The translations under genes and the position numbers were made by a program. Below the pieces are notes generated by a model. It was not told the DNA's origin. It ran no database searches and was given only the letters and a program-made list of their open reading frames with translations. From positions 1 to 48,388 of the forward strand of contig JAOAEJ010000078.1 in the NCBI GenBank assembly GCA_026416815.1: a stretch of DNA of 48,388 nt. Reading direction: 5' to 3'. The stretch comes from Clostridia bacterium. GTDB lineage: Bacteria > Bacillota > Clostridia > Acetivibrionales > DSM-2933. Below, in pieces: positions 42,483 through 48,388 of the stretch; positions within the stretch are counted from its first letter, which is position 1, and every line of letters starts with the position of its first letter.

Positions 42483-42740
42483 CCGAGCACGGATGCGAGG
42501 CTTTTTGCCCCCTATTACGAATAACGTCCCGCTTCTCCGTCACCGTCGAACAGGACCCGCAAATCCCTTCTCCGTAGACGGTGTTCATACCCATTGAGAC
42601 GGTGTGGACGGCCTACTTCATGCTCGCTCTCCAGAGACCTTCTTCCTGCTCCTACCTTACCCGCCCCTTGCATAGATGCATTGTTACACGAAGTCATGTG
42701 CCCCGCGTAGCAAAAGTCACCAAGGATGGTGGCTACCCTT
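42483..42740 (-). repeat. attC-like repeat R10
   Basis: Left hairpin CCGAGCACGGATGCGAGG (42483-42500), left core GAATAAC (42519-42525), right core GTTACAC (42683-42689), right hairpin GTCACCAAGGATGGTGGC (42716-42733). The two inner arms (GCTTCTCCG and ATAGATGC) do not pair, unlike other copies, so this copy may be recombined or decayed. Confidence 0.83.
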
Positions 42741-42856
42741 ATTTTATTAACCTTTAATAAATGATAGAAACTTAGTCTCGTCATTTATTTTCAATATTCT
42801 AGATATTATTTTATGTCCTTTTTTATATCACTTTTGGATTTTTCTATATAATAAAT

Positions 42857-43755
42857 TATTGAAGATAGTATTGCAGATCTTCGTATCCTATGTCGCCAGT
42901 ACGATGGGCTTAATACTCTTTATACTGAAACAAACTTACATATGCAGAATATCCTTGACCTTCTGTTCCCTAATTTTCATACAGTGTTCAAGAATATTTG
43001 CTGTAAGTCATCCCTTATGGTTCTTTCTATTAATCCATCACCATATGATATTCTCTTGCAGACAAGAATCATCTTGTTGATATTTTAAAATCTACCGCTA
43101 GAGGCCCTTCATTAGAGTGGTGCAAAAATGTTGTGGATAAAATATTAATTGCTGCAAGAAAAAGTTTGTCTAGTAATAAGGCACAACAGTCCAACATACG
43201 GGTTCTAAAAGACTACATCAAAATCCTTATGACCCACCAAGATCCGTTGGCTGGCTTACGAGCTCAAATTATCAAACAAGCTTCCCTTTCTCCTGCACAC
43301 TTTTTACTCTGGTCTATACCTGGAGTGAGTGAATTAACTGCTTATCATCATCTCTGAAATTGGCGATGTTAGCAGGTTTCCATCTGTTAAACAGTTGGTA
43401 GCTTTTTCAGGTCTTGATCCCTCTGTATTTGAATCCGGAAAGTTTAAATCTACTAACAACAGGATATCTAAAAGAGGCTCTTCTAATCTTCGCAAGTCCT
43501 TATATCAAGCCGCATTTATCGGGATTGGCAAGCGTAAGGATAAACCTGTCAATCCTGTATTGCATGAGTTCTATGCAAGAAAAATTACTGAGGGTAAGAG
43601 TATTAAAGTTACTTTAATTGCTTGCTGTAATAAGCTTTTACGTATTATTTATGGTGTCTGGTACAACCAGACACCTTTTATTATCTAGTTATTAATCTAC
43701 ATTTTAACATTTGTGTTATTGAAAAACAAACCTCACATTGAGGTTAGCAAGGCGA
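42857..43755 (+). mobile_element. Second IS110-family remnant, 5' truncated
   Basis: From 42859 the sequence matches the copy at 41.5 kb (GAAGATAGTATTGCAGATCTTC) and runs through the transposase middle and C-terminus to the shared right end CACATTGAGGTTAGC at about 43753. The left end and N-terminal coding part are absent. It lies inside cassette 12, between the cassette gene and repeat R10. Confidence 0.8.
42859..43688 (+). pseudogene. IS110-family transposase remnant
   Basis: Starts at the equivalent of IEDSIADLR, loses frame near 43020, resumes as MDKILIAARKSLSSNKAQQS...AQIIKQASLSP...LLWSIPGVSELTA, then a one-base insertion near 43345 shifts the frame before SEIGDVSRFPSVKQLVAFSGLDPSVFESGKFKS...ISKRGSSNLRKSLYQAAFIGI. 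These are the hallmarks of the IS116/IS110 C-terminal domain with the GSS serine. Not functional. Confidence 0.87.
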
Positions 43756-43784
43756 ATACATAATAAATATTGTACTTAAGAGCT

Positions 43785-44069
43785 TTATGTATTAAATGTA
43801 ATTATCCATTTTTTAGTATTATCATCCCACTTTGCTCTTTTCCACCCTGATTCACGAAACTTAACAAAATACAAGCAATTCATGTTAACATCTTCAAACT
43901 TTATTATTATTGGTTCATCAAGTGCTAAAGGTCCTCCTATGTGAAAAGAAAATGAATCATCAAATATTTCAAAAGGATATCCCTCATATTGAAAACCGTC
44001 AAGCATATCAAAAGCAAATCTATCACCAAAATCAAAGAACTCTTCAAATATCAATTTAAACGACTTCAT
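43785..44069 (-). CDS. Unknown small protein (cassette 12)
   Basis: A 94-residue acidic, Phe-rich soluble protein: MKSFKLIFEEFFDFGDRFAFDMLDGFQYEG, HIGGPLALDEPIIIKFEDVNMNCLYFVKFRESGWKRAKWDDNTKKWIITF. Small size and acidity are typical of immunity-type cassette products, but no family is recognised. It starts at ATG after AGAGGT. Confidence 0.7.
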   Translation of the reverse strand: MKSFKLIFEEFFDFGDRFAFDMLDGFQYEGYPFEIFDDSFSFHIGGPLALDEPIIIKFEDVNMNCLYFVKFRESGWKRAKWDDNTKKWIITFNT

Positions 44070-44138
44070 TTATACCTCTTTTAATAATCGAATTATATTA
44101 TTATGGTTTAGTCGCCATATAACCATTCTTATAATTAT

Positions 44139-44362
44139 CCGCCCAGGACAGGCGGCTTTTGCATGCGATTTCAGAGAACGGTCTGCTTCTCCGACGTCCA
44201 CCGGTCTTAGATAACTCCTATCTTAGGCCGGTGGATGTGGGCAGGAATACCTCTTGCTCGCTCTCCAAAGCCTTGCTTCGTGTCGGCCCTGAAACGGAGA
44301 AGCTTTGTTCTCTGTAGTCGCATGCCCCGCGAAGCAAGAGCAGCACGGATGCTGCGGCCTAA
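44139..44362 (-). repeat. attC-like repeat R11
   Basis: Left hairpin CCGCCCAGGACAGGCGG (44139-44155), left core AGAGAAC (44173-44179), right core GTTCTCT (44307-44313), right hairpin GCAGCACGGATGCTGC (44340-44355). Inner arms GCTTCTCCG and CGGAGAAGC pair perfectly. The centre has a private stem CCACCGG/CCGGTGG with TAAGATA-type inner pairing (44199-44235). Confidence 0.88.
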
Positions 44363-44406
44363 AACCTTGTTCGTCTATTTGATGGCTATTAAATGTATTA
44401 AAACAT

Positions 44407-44715
44407 CTAATAATTTTTGTCTTGTTTTTGATAACTTTTTATAGCAGCTTCGGCTAAAGCCTTAATATTTTGCAAATCAAGGTACTCCCTATCATAATCC
44501 TTTGCTAATTCAATAAAATATTTCCAGTCATTATTATTTTTGATTAACTCAATTTCACTTATTAGTTTCTTTAATTCATCAAAACCTTCAATCTGAATGT
44601 AAATGTTAGCATGTTCCTCAAATCCTTCTTGACAAACATTAGATTGAAACATTTCGATATAATGCTCAAAATATCCCTCTGGGTAATTCTTTTCTAAGTA
44701 ATCTTCATATGTCAT
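44407..44715 (-). CDS. Unknown acidic protein (cassette 13)
   Basis: A 102-residue helical, acidic protein: MTYEDYLEKNYPEGYFEHYIEMFQ, a short beta region NIYIQIEGFDELKKLISEIELI, and a C-terminal helix DLQNIKALAEAAIKSYQK. ATG 44715 has GGAGG 10 bases upstream; the frame extends to 44748 without one. Not a recognised family. Confidence 0.72.
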   Translation of the reverse strand: MTYEDYLEKNYPEGYFEHYIEMFQSNVCQEGFEEHANIYIQIEGFDELKKLISEIELIKNNNDWKYFIELAKDYDREYLDLQNIKALAEAAIKSYQKQDKNY

Positions 44716-44785
44716 ATCAATTTCTCCTCCATATATTTCCTCTCTCAATTATTCATTTTAAAGTTCATCAAAGGTTTTTTTAATA

Positions 44786-45045
44786 GCCCCATGGATGGGG
44801 CCGCCCTTTGCATGCGATTCCATATATCGTCTCGCATCTGCGACGTCCTTGAACCGGACCCGCGAAGCCCTTCTCCCTGGCGGTGCTTGCACCCGGTGAA
44901 AGGATGTGAGCACGCATTCTTCATGGGATGACCCTCTTTAGCCCTTCTTCATGCTCTTGCCCGCCATGTCCCTTGCGCCAGATGCATTGTTCTACGACGT
45001 ATCCTGCCCCGTAATTCAGAGTGCGCCATGGAGGGCGCACCCTTA
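44786..45045 (-). repeat. attC-like repeat R12
   Basis: Left hairpin GCCCCATGGATGGGGC (44786-44801), degenerate left core ATATATC, right core GTTCTAC (44989-44995), right hairpin GTGCGCCATGGAGGGCGCAC (45021-45040). Inner arms GCATCTG and CAGATGC pair. Confidence 0.87.
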
Positions 45046-45090
45046 TTCAAAACCTCCAAAGTTAGCAATTCAACAACTTAATATCGAAAA

Positions 45091-45342
45091 CTAAGGTTTA
45101 TCCCCTGGGCTTTTCCAATATTTAATCTTTTCAAATGATCGTTCTAAATCTTCCATATCATCTTCGCCTAAAGATGTATCAAACTTATCTGATAAAATTC
45201 TTCTTACTTTTGAAAGCCTTTCACAAACACCCCATTCATCGATAAAACGAGTCGTTTCTTTCTCATATTGTTGGCGATATTTGGTTTCATCTTCTAAAAA
45301 CTTTATTCCGTAATAAGAACCCATCCTATGTAACGATTGCAT
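45091..45342 (-). CDS. Unknown helical protein (cassette 14, second gene)
   Basis: An 83-residue charged, helical protein (KFLEDETKYRQQYEKETTRFIDEW, KVRRILSDKFDTSLGEDDMEDLERSFEKIKYW). The first ATG is at 45342, 10 bases after GAGGT. The same frame stays open upstream with protein-like sequence (YVELEEALKEVEII) into the end of the first gene of the cassette, but contains no start codon there, so it may be the tail of a longer, 5'-truncated gene. Confidence 0.6.
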   Translation of the reverse strand: MQSLHRMGSYYGIKFLEDETKYRQQYEKETTRFIDEWGVCERLSKVRRILSDKFDTSLGEDDMEDLERSFEKIKYWKSPGDKP

Positions 45343-45376
45343 GATAATCTCAACCTCTTTAAGTGCTTCCTCAAGT

Positions 45377-45613
45377 TCAACATACGTATATGTTATTTGT
45401 TAATTTTCCTTTATCACACTTTTCAACTCCTTTAACAATATCATTCTCCACAGAGAAAATGATAAAGTCATTATCTTCATATACACAGTCTTTTTCGTAC
45501 CTAAATTCTTTATCTTTAAGCATTTCAAACCAGCCAGTATCACTATTCAATTCAAAAACTGGGCATTCATTATATCTAACATCCCCAATATAAATTGCTC
45601 TTATTTTTTTCAT
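45377..45613 (-). CDS. Unknown small protein (cassette 14, first gene)
   Basis: A 78-residue beta-rich protein (MKKIRAIYIGDVRYNECPVFELNSDTGWFEML, CVYEDNDFIIFSVENDIVKGVEKC). It starts at ATG after AGAGGT. It is the first of two genes in one cassette; two-gene cassettes are a minority in known integrons. No family recognised. Confidence 0.7.
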   Translation of the reverse strand: MKKIRAIYIGDVRYNECPVFELNSDTGWFEMLKDKEFRYEKDCVYEDNDFIIFSVENDIVKGVEKCDKGKLTNNIYVC

Positions 45614-45668
45614 TTAATATTACCTCTTACTTCTAATATTTAAACTCTACAAAGCCCCGCTAATAAAT

Positions 45669-45895
45669 CGCGCCAAGAATGGCGCGGCTTTGCAGGATAT
45701 GTCGTAGAACGGCCTGCATTCACGACGTCGCTGAGTCGATGTGACACTTCGACACGACAAAGCGATGTGGCATGGCTGTTTGAAGAGTCTCTGTGCTCTG
45801 GCAGGCCTTTAAGCCATGCACTTTAACGTGAATGTTTTGTTAGCTGATAGTCGGACGCCCGGTAATTCAGAGGCTACCACGGATGGGAGCCCCTT
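45669..45895 (-). repeat. attC-like repeat R13
   Basis: Left hairpin CGCGCCAAGAATGGCGCG (45669-45686), left core GTAGAAC (45704-45710), right core GTTAGCT (45839-45845), right hairpin GGCTACCACGGATGGGAGCC (45872-45891). Inner arms CATTCACG and CGTGAATG pair perfectly and differ from the consensus on both sides. Confidence 0.88.
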
Positions 45896-45914
45896 ACTGT
45901 TATCTCCAAGCATT

Positions 45915-46235
45915 TTATATACACTTAATTAGTTTCTTTCCGACTAATTCTTCTGAAACTTTTACCAATTCTACTTTTAATTTATCATACCTCAATGGTT
46001 TAATCAAAATATCAATACTTCCTTCTATATATGGGCTCCGCCGTATAGAAGGAAAATAAACAATTTCACAAATTAAATTTTCGTTACCTTCAACTTTCAA
46101 AGTATCACCAGCTTTCAAATTGCCTTCAGTCTTTCCATAAATACAAATGTACTCTGGCTTCTCTTTCGAGCTTTTTGTTACAATCGAATATTTCGTACTC
46201 ATCATCATTATTTTTTCTACAATAATAGCATCCAT
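45915..46235 (-). CDS. Unknown beta-barrel-like protein (cassette 15)
   Basis: A 106-residue protein. The middle GKTEGNLKAGDTLKVEGNENLICEIVYF resembles small beta-barrel (KOW/OB-like) sequence. The N-terminal residues MDAIIVEKIMMMSTKYSIV may include a later start at ATG 46208, 46205 or 46202 (MMMSTKYS); no strong ribosome binding site decides it. No family recognised. Confidence 0.68.
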   Translation of the reverse strand: MDAIIVEKIMMMSTKYSIVTKSSKEKPEYICIYGKTEGNLKAGDTLKVEGNENLICEIVYFPSIRRSPYIEGSIDILIKPLRYDKLKVELVKVSEELVGKKLIKCI

Positions 46236-46273
46236 AGAAACTCACTTCCAATTCTTGAAACATGTCTTTTTCC

Positions 46274-46527
46274 CGCGACACGATGTCGCGGTCAAATGCG
46301 TCCGATTTTAGCTAACGTCTCGCATCTACGACGTCCCTGAACCGGACCCCCGTAGCCCTTCTTCGTAGGCGGTGGTTACACCCGGTGAAGGGATGTAGGC
46401 GGCTTTCTTCATGCTCGCTCTCCAGAGCCCTTCTTCGTGTTCCCGCTTATCCGCCCCAGGCGTAGAAGCATTGTTACATGATGTGCCATGGCCCGTAACT
46501 CGGAAAGTACCATGGACGGTGCTTCCT
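46274..46527 (-). repeat. attC-like repeat R14
   Basis: Left hairpin CGCGACACGATGTCGCG (46274-46290), left core AGCTAAC (46310-46316), right core GTTACAT (46473-46479), right hairpin AGTACCATGGACGGTGCT (46506-46523). Inner arms GCATCTACG and CGTAGAAGC pair with one mismatch. One of the clearest copies; core-to-core length 170 bp. Confidence 0.9.
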
Positions 46528-47015
46528 TAAACACCCCACAGTTTTTTTGATTCTCTCCTGTATTCTTCTCTTCTCTCCTCAACTAGCTTTTCTTCAGAAG
46601 GAATAAAATAAAACCATGGCAGACCAAACTTTTCTAATTCTGCTTCACAAGGTTCATAGAAATCTCTATTACTATTAGTGGCATCTTCTCTTTTGCATTT
46701 ACCAAATGCTCTATCACACTTTTCTTCACTTACAGACCATAAGAAACAAAAGCTTTCAGGACATTTATTCTCATCAGGTTTTTTATAAATATTCCATTTT
46801 ACTGAGTTCCTGAGAAATCCATCCTGCCAATTATCCTCATCTATTTTATATCCATCAATAAAGAAACAATCTGGGTAGTGTTTAAAGCCTGGTAATTTTT
46901 TATACTTTTCTATAACTAAATCTGCTTTTTCTTTTGATGAATATATTCCAATTATTTTAGTCTCTTCACAATCATCGTACTCGTAACTATGCTGTAAAAG
47001 ATAAACTTTTTTCAT
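46527..47015 (-). CDS. Unknown protein (cassette 16)
   Basis: A 162-residue protein. The first 70 residues form a pattern seen in several short bacterial proteins: KKVYLLQHSYEYDDCEETKIIGIYSSKEKADLVIEKYKKLPGF...CFFIDGYKIDEDNWQDGF (a DUF7336-like N-terminus, tentative). The rest has a Cys-containing middle (CPESFCFLWSVSEEKCDRAFGKCKRED) and a charged tail. ATG 47015 (MKKVYLL) is preferred to GTG 47027, which is too near AAAGG. The stop codon lies in the right-end motif of R14. Confidence 0.75.
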   Translation of the reverse strand: MKKVYLLQHSYEYDDCEETKIIGIYSSKEKADLVIEKYKKLPGFKHYPDCFFIDGYKIDEDNWQDGFLRNSVKWNIYKKPDENKCPESFCFLWSVSEEKCDRAFGKCKREDATNSNRDFYEPCEAELEKFGLPWFYFIPSEEKLVEERREEYRRESKKLWGV

Positions 47016-47058
47016 AAAAGTTTTCACACCTTTTCAATTTTTGTCTCTATGTTTTATT

Positions 47059-47303
47059 CGCGCCATGGATGGCGCGCTTTTGCATGGCATTTCCGATAAT
47101 GTTTGACATCTGCGACGTCCTTGAACCGGACTCACAGAGCCCTTCTTCTTTGGCGGTGCTCGCACCCGATGAAAAGATGTGGGCAGCATGACCTCTTGTC
47201 CTTCTGCTTGAACCTACTACATGCTTTGCCCTTCACGTAGATGCAGTGTTATGTAAAGTCGCGCGCCCCTTGAAGCCAGAGCCACCACGGATGGTGGCGC
47301 CTA
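47059..47303 (-). repeat. attC-like repeat R15
   Basis: Left hairpin CGCGCCATGGATGGCGCG (47059-47076), left core CGATAAT (47094-47100, degenerate), right core GTTATGT (47248-47254), right hairpin GCCACCACGGATGGTGGC (47281-47298). Inner arms CATCTGCG and CGTAGATG pair with one G-T. Confidence 0.89.
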
Positions 47304-47308
47304 AACAA

Positions 47309-48199
47309 CTAAAATACAAAATCTTTATCCTCTTCTTCAAACTTTAAGTCTAACTGGGCTAAAATCGAATTGAAATACGATTTAATTAAATCCTTTTCTG
47401 ATTTAGAGATATAACTGTTATGTGCGATAAGATTTCTACAACTTGACATTTCCTCAATTTTTGTTACAATCCAAGGCTGACTTGGAAAATAAGTCTCAAA
47501 TAATTTCCAATTTTTCTTTATAATCGCACCTAAATCATCAAAATCTATATAGAATAGGCTATTTTCACCTCTTAAGCTTAGCCACTTATTTTTTTCTGCT
47601 TTTTCCTTCCTTTGCTTAACTCTATTTCTAGAAGCTTGAATATCTACAAATCTATCAAAATAATTATCCCCATATTTTTCTTTTCCTACTTTTTCGATAA
47701 ATAATCTTAAAGCGTTCTCAACAGTATAGAGATAAGTATATACTTCCGCCATGTAAAGACCTTTAATCCTTAAATCTTCTGGAACCAATGTTGTTATAAT
47801 TTTTTTCGAAAGCAATTTCATTTCAGAGTTTAAATCTTCAATCAGATCTTCATCAAGTTCATTATCTAAGTCTATATCTATTTCAATATATACATTTTTC
47901 ACATCAAATCCTCGATCACTCACAAGGCTATCGGATACTTTTAATACTTTCTTTTTAACATCCTGCTTATCAAGAAATTCTAATCGGTTTGAAGGAACAA
48001 AGAAATATACTAGAGCTGCATTTGCATCAAATCTTCCAACATTATTGTATTTATGTGACCAAATGCCTGTATCTTCAAAAACACATTTAGCTCCTTTTAA
48101 TAAATTTACTAAATCATGTTCACCATCGTGTTTGAGCTTTACCAATAACCCCTTAAAAAACTTTTCATTATCTGGTGGAATGAGTGAAAATTCTGGCAT
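47309..48199 (-). CDS. HEPN-domain protein, possible RNase/defence factor (cassette 17)
   Basis: A 296-residue soluble protein. The C-terminal domain (about 155-285) has the features of Swt1-like HEPN domains: a helical lead (YMAEVYTYLYTVENALRLFIEKVGKEKYGDNYFD) and the catalytic-type motif RNLIAHN (Rx4H). HEPN domains with this motif are often metal-independent RNases in toxin-antitoxin and antiphage systems. The N-terminal half (about 1-150) is not recognised and could be a sensor. It starts at ATG; the ribosome binding site (GGGAGGCTTTAT) lies 7 bases upstream. It is the last complete cassette gene in the window. Confidence 0.82.
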   Translation of the reverse strand: MPEFSLIPPDNEKFFKGLLVKLKHDGEHDLVNLLKGAKCVFEDTGIWSHKYNNVGRFDANAALVYFFVPSNRLEFLDKQDVKKKVLKVSDSLVSDRGFDVKNVYIEIDIDLDNELDEDLIEDLNSEMKLLSKKIITTLVPEDLRIKGLYMAEVYTYLYTVENALRLFIEKVGKEKYGDNYFDRFVDIQASRNRVKQRKEKAEKNKWLSLRGENSLFYIDFDDLGAIIKKNWKLFETYFPSQPWIVTKIEEMSSCRNLIAHNSYISKSEKDLIKSYFNSILAQLDLKFEEEDKDFVF

Positions 48200-48255
48200 A
48201 TAAAGCCTCCCTTACCTATATTCTGAATATTCTTCGGAGAAATACTTTAAAATCA

Positions 48256-48388
48256 GCCACACGATGTGGCGTTTTCTTTTGCGCTCGATTTTATATAACG
48301 TCTCGCGTATGCGACGTACATGAGCTGGACTCACAGAGCCTTTCTCCTTGGCGGTGCTTGCACCCAGCGAATGGATGTGGGCAGGATG
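48256..48388 (-). repeat. attC-like repeat R16, cut by window edge
   Basis: Left hairpin GCCACACGATGTGGC (48256-48270), left core ATATAAC (48293-48299), left arm CGCGTATGCGACG, then the conserved centre GGCGGTGCTTGCACC and GGATGTGGGCAGGATG up to the end. Its right core lies outside the window. Confidence 0.88.

Larger units (their letters stand above)
33200..48388 (-). mobile_element. Integron-like gene cassette array (continues past the right edge)
   Basis: Seventeen cassettes, all with genes on the minus strand, are separated by copies of one structured repeat (complete copies about 160-260 bp). Each repeat lies 3' of a cassette gene, as attC sites do. Cassette products are unrelated to each other. 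The left end of the array (distal end in integron terms) lies at about 33.2 kb, where only a degenerate right-end motif (GTGGCGCCTTTAA) remains. The right end is not reached. No recombinase gene is visible; if the integron reading holds, intI and attI lie to the right. Without intI the correct term would be a cluster of attC sites lacking integrase. Confidence 0.72.

Noticed and set aside
36949..47303. Flanking hairpins as ordinary rho-independent terminators
   Set aside because: They lack T runs on either strand and have constant loops with variable stems, which terminators do not.
33728..48388. CRISPR array
   Set aside because: Repeats of roughly 250 bp separated by whole genes of different lengths are not CRISPR repeats and spacers, and no cas genes are present.
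33200..48388. Group II intron, retron or HEARO-type RNA as the repeat
   Set aside because: No reverse transcriptase or nuclease gene accompanies any copy, there is no domain V pattern, and the cross-cassette complementarity is not explained by those elements.
1..48388. tRNA, rRNA or origin of replication
   Set aside because: No cloverleaf, rRNA stretch or DnaA-box cluster was seen. A subtle tRNA could be missed by eye, but none was supported.

Overview
The window is AT-rich DNA from an anaerobic, endospore-forming Firmicute, most likely a Clostridia of the Ruminiclostridium/Acetivibrio type. The evidence is butyrate fermentation genes (ptb-buk), spore-type small proteins (a YhcN/YlaJ-like protein, YjcZ-like peptides, a coat-like protein), a YugP-type peptidase, strong AGGAGG ribosome binding sites and U-tailed terminators. 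No rRNA or tRNA gene was seen.

Bases 1-33,200 look like ordinary chromosome. 1-5.1 kb holds a 5'-truncated copper ATPase, its chaperone, an OmpR-type two-component pair and a lipoprotein. 5.6-10.5 kb (minus) is a signalling operon: sugar-type binding lipoprotein, dCache histidine kinase, and a REC/DUF3369/HD-GYP response regulator. 10.9-19.5 kb (minus) holds a complete branched-chain amino acid ABC importer (livKHMGF) ending in a CBS-ACT protein, the acetolactate synthase regulatory subunit, and ptb-buk. 19.9-23.1 kb holds spore and membrane genes and a YugP peptidase preceded by a likely yybP-ykoY (manganese) riboswitch. 23.5-28.5 kb (minus) is a run of methionine-rich membrane proteins with a b-type cytochrome and a DUF2318 protein, which looks like an envelope metal/redox module. 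28.8-33.2 kb has a BFD-type ferredoxin, small cysteine-tailed peptides, a GNAT enzyme, two lipoproteins and a decayed DUF3795 gene.

From about 33.2 kb to the right edge the layout changes completely. There are 17 short, unrelated gene cassettes, all on the minus strand. Each is separated from the next by a copy of a roughly 250-bp structured repeat, complete in the right part and truncated in the left part. Each complete repeat has two inverted core sites (about NNNTAAC ... GTTANNN) 139-171 bp apart, an inner arm pair that covaries within the repeat, and two short variable-stem hairpins outside the cores. The sequences outside the cores are complementary across the cassette, not across the repeat: the right flank of one repeat pairs with the left flank of the next. 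That is the arrangement expected for integron cassettes with attC sites, in which the two ends of one cassette meet when it circularises. I interpret the region as an integron-like cassette array of unusual architecture. No integrase gene lies in the window; by orientation it would lie beyond the right edge. Cargo includes two DMP19/DUF4375 proteins, a HEPN-domain protein, acetyltransferase, VOC, transglutaminase-like and C_GCAxxG proteins, and many unknowns. A decayed IS110-family element sits at the core of one site and a second remnant lies inside another cassette.

All calls come from reading the sequence; no database search or folding program was run.
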